Positions 45,146 to 57,000 of a stretch of DNA of 57,337 bases are shown piece after piece. The first letter of the stretch is position 1; every line of letters begins with the position of its first letter. The notes below the pieces were generated by a model, which had not been told where the DNA came from, searched no databases, and saw nothing but the letters and a program-made list of their open reading frames with translations. Position numbers and translations under genes: made by a program. Source of the stretch: an uncultured Comamonas sp. (GTDB lineage: Bacteria > Pseudomonadota > Gammaproteobacteria > Burkholderiales > Burkholderiaceae_C). The DNA is taken from the NCBI GenBank assembly GCA_902175065.1, contig CABIIJ010000008.1:1-57337 (forward strand). The letters are read 5' to 3'.

Positions 45146-47137
45146 ATGGCTTCTCCCACCCACTCGCCCGAACTCCTGGCCCAGGTTGCCGCCCTCCCGG
45201 CGCTGCCCGGGGTCTACCGCTACTTCGATGCGCAGGAGCAGCTCCTGTACGTGGGCAAGGCCCGCAACCTCAAGCGCCGGGTGAGCAGTTACTTCCAGAA
45301 AGACCATGGCGGCACCCGCATCGGCCACATGGTCGGCAAGATCGTCCGGCTGGAAACCACCGTGGTGCGCACCGAAGCCGAGGCGCTGCTGCTGGAAAAC
45401 AACCTCATCAAGACCCAGCACCCCAAATACAACATCCTGTTTCGGGACGACAAAAGCTACCCCTATCTCAAAATCACCGGCACCGCCGCGCAGGACGGGC
45501 AGGGCACCGCGCCCGGCCAGCGCTTTCCCCGTATCGCCTACTACCGGGGCAGTACCGACAAAAAGCACCGCTACTTCGGCCCCTACCCCAGCGCCTGGGC
45601 GGTCAAGGAAACCATCGAGCTGCTGCAGAAAGTCTTTCGCCTGCGCACCTGCGAGGACACCGTCTTTGTCCACCGCACCCGGCCCTGCCTGCTCTACCAG
45701 ATCCGCCGCTGCACCGCCCCGTGCGTGGGCCACATCAGCCCCCGGGACTACGCTGCCGACGTGGCCGACGCCCAGGCGCTGCTGACCGGCGAAACCTCCA
45801 CCCTGCTGGCCCAGCTGCAACAGCGGATGCTGCTGCACGCGGAAAAGCTGGAATACGAACAGGCCGGGCAAATCCGCAACCAGATCACGGCGCTGGCCAA
45901 GGTGCTGGAGCAGCAGGCCATGGAATCGGCCGATGAGCGCGACGTCGACATCCTGGCCGTGCAAGTGCAGGGGGGCCGCGCCTGCGTCAACCTGGCCATG
46001 GTGCGCGGCGGCCGCCACCTGGGCGACCGCGCCTACTTCCCCAGCCAGCTCGACGACGCCCTGGGCCTGGCCCGTGCCAGCCAGCAAGCCGGTGTTGCAG
46101 AAGACGAAATCTGCGACCCGGGCGAAGAGGGCGGCAGCACCGGCCTGCGCAGCGCCCAGGCGCACATCCTGGGCGCCTTCATGGCCCAGCACTACGCCGA
46201 CCAGGCCTTGCCCAGCGCCATCGTCCTGAGCGACGAGGTCGATCCCCTGCTGTTGCAAGCCCTGGGCGAGCAGGCCGGGCGCAAAGTGCCCGCCATCACC
46301 CAGCCGCGCGGCCAGCGGCGCATCTGGCTGGAACTGGCCCAGCAAGGCGCCGCCCTGCAACTGACGCGCCTGCTGGCCGAGGAAGGCTCGCAGCAGCAGC
46401 GCACCCGCGCCCTGGCCGAGGCGCTGGACTTGCCGCAGGAGCAGCTCGACGCCCTGCGCATCGAATGCTTCGACATCTCCCACACCGCGGGCGAAGCCAC
46501 CCAGGCCTCGTGCGTCGTCTTTGCCCAGCACAAGATGCAGTCCGGCCAGTACCGGCGCTTCAACATCCAGGGCATTACCGGCGGGGACGACTACGCCGCC
46601 ATGCGCCAGGTGCTCACGCGCCGCTACCAGCCCGTGGCCGACGCCCTGCAGGCGGCGGGCGGCGCCGAGCTGCCTGCCAACGCCCCGCGTTTGCCGGACA
46701 TCGTGCTGGTCGATGGCGGCAAAGGCCAGGTCGGCATGGCCCGCGAAGTGTTCGAACAGCTGGGCCTGGACGTCAGCCGCATCATCGGCGTGGAAAAGGG
46801 CGAGGGCCGCAAGGTCGGCCTGGAAGAGCTGGTCTTTGCCGATGGCCGCCCCAAGGTCTACCTGGGTCACGACTCCGCCGCCCTGATGCTGATCGCGCAA
46901 ATCCGTGACGAGGCGCACCGCTTCGCCATCACCGGGATGCGGGCCGCCCGCGCCCGGGTGCGTACCGGCAGCAGCAGCCTCGAAGAAATCCCCGGCATCG
47001 GCCCCAAGCGCCGCGCCCGCCTGCTGCAGCGCTTCGGCGGCGTGCGCGGCGTGGCCAATGCCAGCGTGCAGGAGCTGCAAACCGTCGATGGCATCTCCGC
47101 CCAACTGGCGCACGACATCTACCGGGCGCTGCATTAG
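45146..47137 (+). CDS. uvrC: UvrABC system protein C
   Basis: Dual endonuclease that incises on both sides of a UvrB-bound lesion in nucleotide excision repair. From the ATG at 45146 it has 663 residues. The GIY-YIG domain is near the start ([31 protein letters not shown]). It is followed by the Cys-rich [19 protein letters not shown], the UVR helical pair ([18 protein letters not shown]), the RNase-H-like 5' nuclease ([41 protein letters not shown]) and the C-terminal double HhH ([23 protein letters not shown]). It shares the conserved uvrC-pgsA order, 56 nt before pgsA. Confidence 0.97.
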   Translation: MASPTHSPELLAQVAALPALPGVYRYFDAQEQLLYVGKARNLKRRVSSYFQKDHGGTRIGHMVGKIVRLETTVVRTEAEALLLENNLIKTQHPKYNILFRDDKSYPYLKITGTAAQDGQGTAPGQRFPRIAYYRGSTDKKHRYFGPYPSAWAVKETIELLQKVFRLRTCEDTVFVHRTRPCLLYQIRRCTAPCVGHISPRDYAADVADAQALLTGETSTLLAQLQQRMLLHAEKLEYEQAGQIRNQITALAKVLEQQAMESADERDVDILAVQVQGGRACVNLAMVRGGRHLGDRAYFPSQLDDALGLARASQQAGVAEDEICDPGEEGGSTGLRSAQAHILGAFMAQHYADQALPSAIVLSDEVDPLLLQALGEQAGRKVPAITQPRGQRRIWLELAQQGAALQLTRLLAEEGSQQQRTRALAEALDLPQEQLDALRIECFDISHTAGEATQASCVVFAQHKMQSGQYRRFNIQGITGGDDYAAMRQVLTRRYQPVADALQAAGGAELPANAPRLPDIVLVDGGKGQVGMAREVFEQLGLDVSRIIGVEKGEGRKVGLEELVFADGRPKVYLGHDSAALMLIAQIRDEAHRFAITGMRAARARVRTGSSSLEEIPGIGPKRRARLLQRFGGVRGVANASVQELQTVDGISAQLAHDIYRALH

Positions 47138-47193
47138 CAGGCTCACCGTTTCGTCCTGAAAACCGACCTGTCCGCGTGCCACAATCTGCCCCC

Positions 47194-47763
47194 ATGTTCC
47201 TGACCATTCCCACCGCCATGACCTGGACGCGCATCGTCGCGATTCCGCTCATCGTCGGGGTTTTCTACCTGCCGCTGCCCGCTGCGGTGTGCAACCTGGT
47301 GGCCACCATCATGTTCATCGTCTTTGCGGCAACCGACTGGCTCGACGGCTTCCTGGCCCGGCGCCTGAACCAGACCTCTTCCTTTGGCGCTTTTCTGGAT
47401 CCGGTGGCGGACAAGTTCCTGGTCTGCGCCAGCCTGCTGGTGCTGGTGCACCTGCAGCGGGCGGACGTCTTCGTCGCCCTGATCATCATTGGCCGGGAGA
47501 TCGCCATCTCCGCCCTGCGCGAATGGATGGCACAGATCGGCGCCAGCAAAAGCGTGGCCGTCCACATGCTGGGCAAACTCAAAACCATGGTGCAAATGGT
47601 TGCCATCCCCTTCCTGCTGTACGACGGGGTGCTGCTGAAGGTCGTCGATACCCGCCTGTGGGGGCAGATCCTCATCTGGCTGGCTGCTGTGCTGACCGTC
47701 TGGTCGATGGCGTACTACCTGCAAAAAGCCATTCCAGAAATCCGCGCCCGCGTCAAGCGTTGA
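47194..47763 (+). CDS. pgsA: CDP-diacylglycerol--glycerol-3-phosphate 3-phosphatidyltransferase
   Basis: Makes phosphatidylglycerophosphate, the precursor of phosphatidylglycerol and cardiolipin, at the inner membrane. The 189-residue chain has about five helices. The CDP-alcohol phosphotransferase motif DG-x2-AR-x8-G-x3-D-x3-D is complete in [20 protein letters not shown] followed by [24 protein letters not shown] is the usual N-terminus. The ATG at 47194 is preferred over one 18 nt upstream. It is cotranscribed with uvrC by position. Confidence 0.95.
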   Translation: MFLTIPTAMTWTRIVAIPLIVGVFYLPLPAAVCNLVATIMFIVFAATDWLDGFLARRLNQTSSFGAFLDPVADKFLVCASLLVLVHLQRADVFVALIIIGREIAISALREWMAQIGASKSVAVHMLGKLKTMVQMVAIPFLLYDGVLLKVVDTRLWGQILIWLAAVLTVWSMAYYLQKAIPEIRARVKR

Positions 47764-47839
47764 AACCTTGGCTGCCTGCGCTGTCGGCTGGCGGTATAAA
47801 TACGGGTTTTATTGCGAACAAAAATTTTCCTTTTTTTTC

Positions 47840-47868
47840 TTAAAACCTGGCAGAAACCTGTCTAGAAT
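47840..47868 (+). promoter_or_regulatory. Candidate sigma-70 promoter of hupB
   Basis: TTAAAA and TAGAAT separated by 17 bp, with a T-rich tract upstream, 62 nt before the hupB start. The -35 is weak; the -10 and spacing are good. Confidence 0.45.
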
Positions 47869-47929
47869 CGCGGCCATTGTGCCAATGACGGCTAAGACGC
47901 CAGGACAACTACCCTTCGAAAGGCATCTT

Positions 47930-48202
47930 GTGAACAAGACAGAATTGATCGAATACATCGCCAACGATGCAGACATCTCCAAAGCTGCTGCAACGCGCTC
48001 CCTGGAATCGGCGATCGAGGCCATCAAGAAAACCCTGAAAAAGGGTGGCACCGTTTCCCTCGTCGGCTTCGGCACTTTCGCCGTCGGCAAGCGTGCGGCC
48101 CGCACCGGGCGCAACCCCCGCACTGGCGAATCGATCAAGATCAAGGCCGCCAAGGTGCCCAAGTTCCGTCCCGGCAAGGCGCTCAAAGACGCCGTTAATT
48201 GA
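47930..48202 (+). CDS. hupB: DNA-binding protein HU, beta-like
   Basis: Small histone-like nucleoid protein of 90 residues that bends and compacts DNA. Family features are the start [65 protein letters not shown] and [20 protein letters not shown]. The proline-bearing arm (RNPRTG) that inserts into the minor groove is intact. GTG at 47930 is used as start, consistent with the N-terminal Met-Asn-Lys-Thr of homologues. Placement before ppiD recalls the hupB-ppiD order of many proteobacteria. Confidence 0.96.
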   Translation: MNKTELIEYIANDADISKAAATRSLESAIEAIKKTLKKGGTVSLVGFGTFAVGKRAARTGRNPRTGESIKIKAAKVPKFRPGKALKDAVN

Positions 48203-48218
48203 TAGGCTTTCCCCGAGT

Positions 48219-48294
48219 GGGTGCTTAGCTCAGTTGGTAGAGCGGCGCCCTTACAAGGCGTAGGTCAGCGGTTCGACCCCGTTAGCACCCACCA
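48219..48294 (+). tRNA. tRNA-Val (anticodon TAC), CCA encoded
   Basis: A 76-nt cloverleaf with acceptor GGGTGCT/AGCACCC, discriminator A and encoded CCA. The anticodon loop CTTACAA gives TAC. The D-arm AGCTCAGTTGGTAGAGC and T-arm GGTTCGACC are standard. Confidence 0.95.
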
Positions 48295-48314
48295 CTCAAA
48301 ATCAAAAAAATCAA

Positions 48315-48342
48315 GGGCCTGGATTGTTCCAGGCCCTTTTTT
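48315..48342 (+). terminator. Terminator after tRNA-Val
   Basis: GGGCCTGG-attgtt-CCAGGCCC stem followed by TTTTTT, 20 nt after the tRNA. Confidence 0.88.
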
Positions 48343-48533
48343 CTTGGTTACTTCATCTTTGTGTGGTGTCTGCAAGAGGGACACCTGTTGCCCCAAAGCA
48401 GCAGCTTCCCTGTCCAAAAGAATGCCTGGCCCGCCGATTCGGAGCGCTGCACCGGGTCTACCCGGGGTTGCACGGTTAGAATCTGCCGTTTTTCCGGGTA
48501 GCAACCGCTCCGGCCAGTTTAGAAAGATTGTTT

Positions 48534-50438
48534 ATGCTTGAATCCATCCGCAAGCACTCCAAGTTCGTGATGATCCTGCTCTTTTTGCTGATCATCCCCT
48601 CGTTCGTTCTTGTGGGTATTGATAGCAACTACTTCTCTGGCGCCAGCCCGGTCGTCGCCCGGGTAGACGGCAAGGACATCACCCAGAACGACTGGGATAA
48701 CGCCCACCGCATGGAAAGTGACCGCCTGCGTGCCGAGCAGCCGGATCTGGACGCCAAACTGCTCGACACCCCGCAAGCCCGTTACGTCACGCTGGAGCGT
48801 CTGGTGCGTGATCGCGTGTTCCAGGTTGCGGCGCAAAAACTGCATCTGGTCACCAGCGACGCTACCCTGGCGCGTGCCTTGCAGGACATCCCGGCCATTG
48901 CCGGCCTGCGCAAAGCCGATGGCAGCCTCGATGCCGAAGGCTACCGCAATCTGCTCGCTGCCCAGGGCATGACCCCCGAGGGTTTTGAAGCCTCCATGCG
49001 CCGCGATCTGTCGTTGAGCCAGGTCATGGGCGGGGTCATGAACACCGCACTGGCCACGCAACCCGTGGCCGATCTGGCGCTGGACGCCATGCTGCAACGC
49101 CGCCAGGTGCAATTGGCCCGCTTTCCTGTCACCGGCTACAGCAGCCAGGTGCAGCCCACCGACGCCGACTTGCAAGCCTATTACGACCAGCACAAAGACC
49201 TGTTCGAGCAGGCCGAACACGCCCGTATCGAGTACCTGGTGCTTGACTTGCCTGCTGTGCGCCAGCGTATCGCCTTGAACGAGGACGACCTGCGTACTTA
49301 CTACCAGGAAAACGGTGCGCGTCTCGCCGGTGTCCAGCAAGAGCGCCGTGCCCGCCACATCCTGATCAATGCCCCGCAAACCATGGCGGCACCCGAGCGT
49401 GAAGCCGCCAAGGCCAAGGCCCAGGAACTGCTGGCCCAGGTTCAGGCCGATCCTGGCAGCTTCGCCAGCGTGGCTCAGGCCCAGTCGCAGGACACCGGCT
49501 CGGCCCCCCAAGGTGGCGACTTGGGCTATTTCACCCGTGGGGCCATGGTGCCGGAATTTGAAAAAGCCGCTTTTGCGCTGACCAAGGGGCAAATCAGCGA
49601 CGTGGTGGAGACCGAATTCGGCTACCACATCATCGAAGTGATCGACATCAAGGAGCCGGAGCTTCCCACCTTTGAAGCACTGCGGCCCAAAATCGAAGAA
49701 GCGCTCAAAGAGCAGCAGGCCCAGCGCCAGTTTGCCGAAGAGGCAGAGAACTTCACCAACAGCGTTTATGAACAGTCCGAAAGCCTGGCACCCACGGCAG
49801 AAAAACTCGGCCTGCAAGTGCATACCGCCGATAACGTCCGCCGTATCCCTCAAGGCGGTGTTACCGGCCCCCTGGCCAATGAGCGCTTCCTGGAGGCCCT
49901 GTTCAGCAACGACAGCCTGGACAACAAACGCAATACCGATGCCATTGAATTCGGCACCAGTCAACTCGTGGCCGGTCGCGTTGTCGGCTACACCCCCGCC
50001 AAGCAACTGACCCTGGATGAGGTGCGTGATCAGGTACGCGCGGCGTACATTGCCCAGGAAGCCGCCAAGCTTGCCCAGCAGGACGGTGCGGCGAAACTTG
50101 CTGCCTGGCAGGCCGATGCCACGCAAGCGGGCAGCCATTTGCAGCCGGCCGTTGTGATCGCCCGCAACGATGCCCACGAACTGCCTCTGGCCGTACTCAA
50201 TGCGGCGTTGCAAGCCCCCGTGCAGCAGCTTCCCGTGTTTGTCGGTGTGGACTTGGGGGCGCAAGGGTATGCGGTCGTGAAAATCAACGAAGTGCTGCCA
50301 CCGCAGGCCAAGCCCCAGGAGCTGGCCGAATTGGCCTTGGCCCAGTATGAACAGTTGTATGTTCAGGCCGAAGGCGCTGCCTACTACGAAATTCTGAAGA
50401 AGAAGTTCAACGTCCAGTTCAAGGTGGACAAGCCTTGA
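48534..50438 (+). CDS. ppiD: Peptidyl-prolyl cis-trans isomerase / periplasmic chaperone PpiD
   Basis: Inner-membrane-anchored periplasmic chaperone of 634 residues that meets proteins leaving SecYEG. One transmembrane helix lies near 12-32 ([19 protein letters not shown]). A SurA-like N-domain follows ([20 protein letters not shown]). The parvulin/PpiC domain is at about 265-375 ([51 protein letters not shown]). The C-terminal helical region is typical of PpiD. The ATG at 48534 is preferred over an upstream TTG. It is transcribed apart from hupB because the tRNA-Val terminator intervenes. Confidence 0.95.
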   Translation: MLESIRKHSKFVMILLFLLIIPSFVLVGIDSNYFSGASPVVARVDGKDITQNDWDNAHRMESDRLRAEQPDLDAKLLDTPQARYVTLERLVRDRVFQVAAQKLHLVTSDATLARALQDIPAIAGLRKADGSLDAEGYRNLLAAQGMTPEGFEASMRRDLSLSQVMGGVMNTALATQPVADLALDAMLQRRQVQLARFPVTGYSSQVQPTDADLQAYYDQHKDLFEQAEHARIEYLVLDLPAVRQRIALNEDDLRTYYQENGARLAGVQQERRARHILINAPQTMAAPEREAAKAKAQELLAQVQADPGSFASVAQAQSQDTGSAPQGGDLGYFTRGAMVPEFEKAAFALTKGQISDVVETEFGYHIIEVIDIKEPELPTFEALRPKIEEALKEQQAQRQFAEEAENFTNSVYEQSESLAPTAEKLGLQVHTADNVRRIPQGGVTGPLANERFLEALFSNDSLDNKRNTDAIEFGTSQLVAGRVVGYTPAKQLTLDEVRDQVRAAYIAQEAAKLAQQDGAAKLAAWQADATQAGSHLQPAVVIARNDAHELPLAVLNAALQAPVQQLPVFVGVDLGAQGYAVVKINEVLPPQAKPQELAELALAQYEQLYVQAEGAAYYEILKKKFNVQFKVDKP

Positions 50439-50450
50439 TCGGGCGGTTTC

Positions 50451-50479
50451 TTCAAACGGTCAAAAAAACACGCTATAAT
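50451..50479 (+). promoter_or_regulatory. Sigma-70 promoter of tRNA-His
   Basis: TTCAAA, a 17-bp spacer and a perfect TATAAT at 50474-50479, ending 13 nt before the tRNA. Confidence 0.65.
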
Positions 50480-50492
50480 TCAATGCTTCTAC

Positions 50493-50569
50493 GGTGGCTG
50501 TAGCTCAGTTGGTAGAGTCCAGGATTGTGATTCCTGTTGTCGTGGGTTCGAGCCCCATCAGCCACCCCA
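50493..50569 (+). tRNA. tRNA-His (anticodon GTG), G-1 and CCA encoded
   Basis: Acceptor GTGGCTG/CAGCCAC preceded by the encoded G-1, which faces the discriminator C73, the identity element of histidine tRNAs. The anticodon loop TTGTGAT gives GTG. CCA is encoded. Confidence 0.95.
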
Positions 50570-50582
50570 AATAAATCAAAAA

Positions 50583-50615
50583 CCCCCGCTGTTTGCAAGA
50601 CAGCGGGGGTTTTTT
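50583..50615 (+). terminator. Terminator after tRNA-His
   Basis: CCCCCGCTGT-ttgcaag-ACAGCGGGGG stem followed by TTTTTT, 13 nt after the tRNA. Confidence 0.92.
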
Positions 50616-50617
50616 CT

Positions 50618-51055
50618 TGCCGCATTTGAAATGCCGGGCAAGTTTTCAAGAACGCAAACAGCCTCCATGCCCTGCCCTCAAGGCTCTGTTTGGGCGCCCT
50701 CGATTTCTTCATGGCACTGGCCTGTCGAGCAGTTGGGTGGGGTGTCTCTATCGGCGTAATTCGTTGTCAATAGGGTGTAAATACCAATTGTATTTATAGG
50801 TAAAAACTCTCCAAAGATGGGAGGTGATTGATCCGGTGTTGTGAAGTTCAGACAGAATTGTTAAAGATTCTTGCCTATTGCTTTTGACTATCAACTTGCG
50901 CTTATTCAATCGCCGATACTGCGCCGGGTTGGTGAATGCAATTTACTGCGCTCTTTTACTTTTTGATTCCCGGTTCGGTTCTTGTGCGCTTGGCCAATGG
51001 CTTTTTGCGTGCTTGATCTGCACCTTGATTTTTTGGACTTCCAAGGTACTGCGTC
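50618..51055 (+). other. 437-nt AT-richer leader region ahead of the giant adhesin gene
   Basis: I see no convincing coding sequence here; the short frames present have no sensible start signals. The region is more AT-rich than the window average. It contains a perfect inverted repeat TAAATAC-caatt-GTATTTA at 50778-50796, which could be a regulator site, and TTGACT at 50884 as a possible -35 without a well-spaced -10. AAGG at 51042 is a weak ribosome-binding site for the ATG at 51056. The length is suited to complex promoter control. Confidence 0.5.
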
Positions 51056-54000
51056 ATGGCCAAGAAAAAAACATCTTTCCGTTCCCCCAGTCGTCGTTTG
51101 GCACTGGAGCCTCGTCTCTTGTTTGATGGCGCAGGCGCTGTTGCCGCCGCTGATGCCATTGCGCAGGACGATCAGCATCAGTCCACCGAGGCATCGCAGG
51201 ATCATAACCCCACCCTCTCTAATAACGATGACGATAATGGGAACGGTCTTGCGTTCACCAGTTTTTTTGCTGCCGCGCTGGATATGGACCTTGGCCCCAC
51301 GGTGGAAAGCATCGTGCGCCAAAGCCCCAGCTTTGAAACCACCAACGCCGATAGCGTGACCTTTCGTGTCACCTTCAGCGAAGGCGTGACAGGCGTTACC
51401 GGCAGTTCCTTCGTCATTGCACCCGGCTCCGTCAGCGGCGCCACCATTCAGCTCGTGTCGCAGGTCGATGGTGCGGGCACGCAATACGACGTGGTGGTCA
51501 GCGGTCTTTCGGGCAGGGGCACGCTCAATATTGATCTGGCAGCAAGTTCCGGCATCATCAGCCAGGACGGTAACAGTCGTCCGGTGACGGAAACCAATCC
51601 CGCTGGAGGCAAACCCGACCACAGCTACACCATCGACCGCGACATCAATACCGCCTATATCAACGACCTGACGGGCGGCAACATCAATGGCAGCAACATT
51701 GCCACCCGCGACACCACCGGCCTGGAATTCAGCGGCAAGGCCGACGCAGGCGACACCGTGCGCCTGTACATCGGCAACAAACTGCTGGGCAGTGCCAAGG
51801 CCGACGGCAGCGGCAACTGGAGCCTGACCTACACCGGCGACCCGCTGGCCGAGGGCACGCACACCCTGGTCATCCGCAGCAGCGACGCCGCCGGCAACAC
51901 CGCCACAGCCACCGCCGCGCTGATTGTCGACACCACGCCCCCGGCCACGCCCAGCGGCACGGCCGACGACATCATTGTCGAGCTGAACTACAACGAAGCC
52001 CTGAACGAAGGCTCCGTGCCGCCAGCCAGCGCCTTTACCGTGACCGGCAGCGTCAGCGGCACGGTGACCGTGCGCGATGTGATTGTGGAAGGCAGCAAGA
52101 TACGCCTGATCCTGACCAGTACGCTGCAGCAGGGCGAAACCGTCAAGGTCAGCTACACCGGCCAGACCGCGACAGACCTGGTGGGCAATGCTGGCAACAC
52201 ATTCTCCAACGTGGATTTGGTCAACAACACCAAGGACGGCTCGGCCGAAGCCGCGCCGGAAATCACCTTGCCCACCGGCAAGAACGGCAATGGCGTCGAT
52301 GCCGACAAGCACCAGCTCTACAGCAAGGGCGACGATCCCAAGTTCATCTTCAACGGCAATGTCGTGCTGGTGGACGGCGACGACGACTACCTGGAAAGCG
52401 CCACGGTCACGCTCACCGGCACCAACAACAGCGGCGACGCGCTCAGCATTCTGGGCACCCTGCCCAAAGGCATTCGGGCCGAGATCACCAAAAACGGCGA
52501 CGGCTCGGTCACGCTGAAGCTGATCGGTCACGCCACCAAGGCCGACTACGCCACCGCGCTGGGGCAGGTGCAGTTCAGCACCACCACAGGCTTTGCGTTG
52601 AGCAACACGCGCACGGTGGAACTGGTGGTGAATGACGGGCAAAAGGACTCCGTCGCCGTCACCCGCGAAATCCGCACGCTGGAGCAAGCGTTCTCGCTCA
52701 ACGACACCACCACGGCCTATCTTCTGAACGCCAACGGCGACATTCTGTACGGCGTCAATCTGGTGATGGGGACGGTGGAGGAATTGACAACGACCCTGGG
52801 CATGGGCAACTCCAATGCGCTGGCTTTCAGCTCGGTGGACGGCCATTTGTATGCATCAAAAAACAATGGCGGAACCTATCAACTGGTGCGCATCAATGCC
52901 GATGGCACCGTCACCACCGTCGCAACCCACAACGACTCGACGACCACCAACGACCCAGACAGCAATACCAACCTGATCTCTGCCGACATTGATGCCAACG
53001 GCATCATGTATCTGAACGCCAGCAATGGCTCAAAGATTTTCCGTTTCGACACCAATCCCGCATCGGCCACCTACAACCAATGGCTGCCGCCGCTGACATT
53101 GTCAGGGGCAACGACCACGACACGCTGGACCGACATGTCCGTCAACCCCAAGGACGGCATGATTTATGCGGCGGGCAGCAATGGAGCAGGCACTGCACGC
53201 TCCAACTTATATCGCATTGACCCTACAACGGGCGAAGTAGAGCGGCTGGTGGGAACCACTGCCAACAACGTCAACGCGAATATCCAGTTGGATGGAGGCG
53301 GCGCGGTCACGCAGTCCAGCTTCCCGATGCAGTATTTCGACAAGAACGGCTATTTCTATTTCACGGCAGGTGGCGACAAGCCCACCATCTACCGGATGGA
53401 CATGACCGACCCCGACAATCCGGGAACGACTGCCGTAGCCCCCAAATACAACGGCAATTTGCCCACCACGGGCGATGCGGGCCGCATTGTCACCATCGAA
53501 CTGGATTACGGCGACGCCCGCTCGGTCACCGACAAAAACGGCGACACGCACCAATACGTCACCACGCTGGGAGACAAGGACGGCACTGATGTGGCCGGCG
53601 GCCCGCGCCACAACCAGTTGGACAATACCGTCTGGCTGGGCACTGAACACGGTTACGAGGGCGATGCCAAAGCCACCGTCAATGCCGATGGCGACGAAAG
53701 CGACGACGGCATTGCCAAGGACAAGAACGGCAAGTTCGTCATCCCCGCGCTGCGCGAGGGCATGACGGAATACTCCATCACTGTCTCCGTCCACAACGAC
53801 AGCGGCAAGGAAGCCACGCTGGTCGGCTGGATCGACTTCAACCGCGACGGCAAATTCAGCACGGATGAAGCCTGCACGGTCCCCATCCAGCCGGGCCAAA
53901 CCTCGGCCATGCTGACCTGGCAGTTGCCCGCAGGCATCGTCGACGGCAGCCTGCTGTCGGACATCCAGGGCGCCACCACGTCGGTGGACACCTTTGCCCG

Positions 54001-57000
54001 CTTCCGCATCACCTCGGAAACCGACACCCTGGGCGCTAGCGACCCCTGGAATCAGGCCCCGACGAACGTGAACGGGCACGATGCACGCTCCTACGGCGCA
54101 CGCATGGATGGCGAGGTAGAGGATTACAAAATCACCATGTACGGGCCTGACAACACGCCGCCCCGCGTGACGAATGTGGAAGTCAGCGATGGCGACACAG
54201 GCCCCCGCTACACGCCAGTGGGTGAGATCAAGGTGACGTTCAGCGAGTCGGTGAAGAACGTGGACATCAACGACTTCGTGCTGATGCGCGACGGCGTGCC
54301 GGTGAGCCTGCCGCCTGACACCCCCATCTCGCAAGACCCGGATGATCCGGCGGTCTGGTACATCGACCTGAGCAATGTGACCAACCCCACGGGCGATTAC
54401 GAGCTGATCGTGCCCAACGGCACCAGCCTGTCCGCAGATGAGCAAGGTTCGGCCACCATCCATGACGATGCGGGCAACAATCTGGCCGAGGGCGGCAGCA
54501 TCAAGTTCAAGATCGACAACACCGCACCGCTGATCGACCTGGACTCCGGCGACGACACCACGCGCGACCATACGGCTAGCTACACCGCCAATCAGCCGGA
54601 TGCCGTCAGCCTGGACAACAGCACGACCAACCGTGAAGCCACGGTGGAGGAAAAATCCGACCGTGTGACGCACATCGACATTGCCGTGGGTGGCCTGCGC
54701 GATGGCGACAATGAGTTGCTGGTGTTTGGCAACATTACGCTGAAAGCCAACGGCAGCGATGTCAGCACCGACTCCGACAACCCCACGACGGCCACTGTGG
54801 GCGGTGTGGAAGTGGTCATCACCTATGCCGCAGGCAAGTTCACGTTGACGCCTGTGAACGCGGGTGGCGCGGAAAACCTGGCTGGAGAAATGTCCGCCGC
54901 AGACGCCCAGAAGGTCGTACGCGATATTTCGTACAAGAACGATGCAGGCGCTGGCGCGACCAACGGCAAGCGCACCTTCAGCTTTACCGCCACCGACAGG
55001 GCAGGCGCTACCGCTTCGCCGGCCGTTGCTACTGTGGACGTGACAGGCGGCAATGGCAGCAACGGCCCCGATGTGCCGACGGTGGAAAAGCAGGTCACCA
55101 ACACCACCACACCCACCATCGTGGGGGAGGCCAAAGTGCCCAATGATGGCAAGCTGGAGGTCACGGTCAAGGTAGACCCCGACGATCCGGATACTTGGCA
55201 AACTTACGAATGGAATGCGTCAACAGACCCTGGTGATCCTTTGCAGTACAACCCCACGGAAAATACCTGGACGCTGCAAATTCCGCCCGGCGATGACATC
55301 CCCGAGGGGAAGTATTCGGTGTCCGCAGCGGTAACGCCCAATGGCGGCTCCCCGGTGGAGGATTTGACCGATAACGAGCTGATCATCGACCTGACCCCAC
55401 CCGATGCCCCGGTGGTGCCCGATCAGAGTACCCACGACACCACGCCCGCCATTCACGGCACGGCAGATGTGCGTGATGGCGAGAAGCTGACGGTATCCGT
55501 CACCGTCAACGGCAAAACCTATACCTATACCGAAGGCACGCCGGAAGGCGACCTGTACCTCAAGCGCGACAACAACACCTGGACCCTGCAACTGCCTGCC
55601 GAGCCTGGGGCCGTCATGACTCCGGGCCAGAGCTACGAGGTGACTGCCACCGTCAAGGATGCGGCAGGCAACATCAGCGACGAAGGCAAGGGCACGGTGA
55701 CGATCGAACCTGTGGACGTGACCGACCCGGTGGTGAACGAGGCCTCCGGCCACGCCGTGTTCGAGGTGACGGTGCTGCCTAATACCAACGTTTCGTTGGC
55801 GCTGGAGGAAATCGCCAATTCGGCCACTGGCGGCGGCGTGGACTTTGGCACCGACACCGGCACGGGCCTGGAATACTGGAACGGCGCTGCCTGGGTGGCC
55901 TACTCCGCCGGTGCGAAAGTGGCTGCGGACGCCAGCGGCAAGCTGCTGGTGCGCACGCCCATCATCAATGACGATGTGGCGGACGATGGCGAGCAGTTCA
56001 AGCTGATCGTCACGCCGGTCTATGGCAACAACGAGGCGATTACCGACAACACGGGCAAGGGCACGGCCACGATCAAGGACGATGGCACGGGCGATATTTT
56101 TGACCCCAATACCGGCGAAAAAACGCCGACAGACCCCGGCGATGAAGGCTATGTGCCTCGTGATAACGATCTGACGGTGAGCAGCCCGACGGTGAATGAA
56201 GGCTCGGAATATGCCGTGTTCGAGGTGGAAGCTACCCCGGGTGCGGAAATCACGCTGACAGTCAATGACGGTAGCGCCAAGGGTGGTGCCGACGGCAGCA
56301 CAACTGACGGTTCGGTGGACTACGTTACCAAGGTGGAAGTGTCTACCGACGGCGGCCAGAGCTGGACAACCTACAACGCGGGCGACAAAGTCACCGTGCC
56401 TGCTGACGGTACTGTCCTGGTGCGTGTGCCGGTGGTCGATGACGACGTATCGGACAGCGGCGAGACATTCACGCTGGAAGTCACACAAGGCAACGGCGTG
56501 CCTGTGACCGGCACCGCCACCATCGTGGACGATGGCACGGGCGACCTGTGGGTGACGGACCCCAGCGATCCGGACGGCGAACTGGTCAAGAACCCTGGCC
56601 CCACCGACCCTGGCTACAAGCCCAAGGACAACGACCTGAAGGTGAGCAGCCCGACGGTCAATGAAGCGTCCGACTATGCGGTGTTCGACGTGCAGGCCAC
56701 GCCGAACACGGAAATCACGCTGACACTGACGCCTGGCTCGGCTGATGGCGGCGGCACGGACTTCGGCACTGACGGCAGTACGCCCAATCTGGAATATTCC
56801 ACGGACGGCGGCCAGACCTGGACGGAATACAACACAGGTGACAAGGTGACTGTGCCCGCTGACGGCAAGGTGCTGGTGCGCACGCCGGTGGTGAACGATG
56901 ACATCCCCGACGACGGGGAGCAGTTCACGCTGACCGTGCAGCAGGGCAGCGGCGTACCGGTGACCGGGACGGCCACCATCAAGGATGATGGGACGGGCAC

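Noticed and set aside
50593-50799. Small frames downstream of tRNA-His
   Set aside because: They overlap the terminator stem, lack ribosome-binding sites and show no coding bias.
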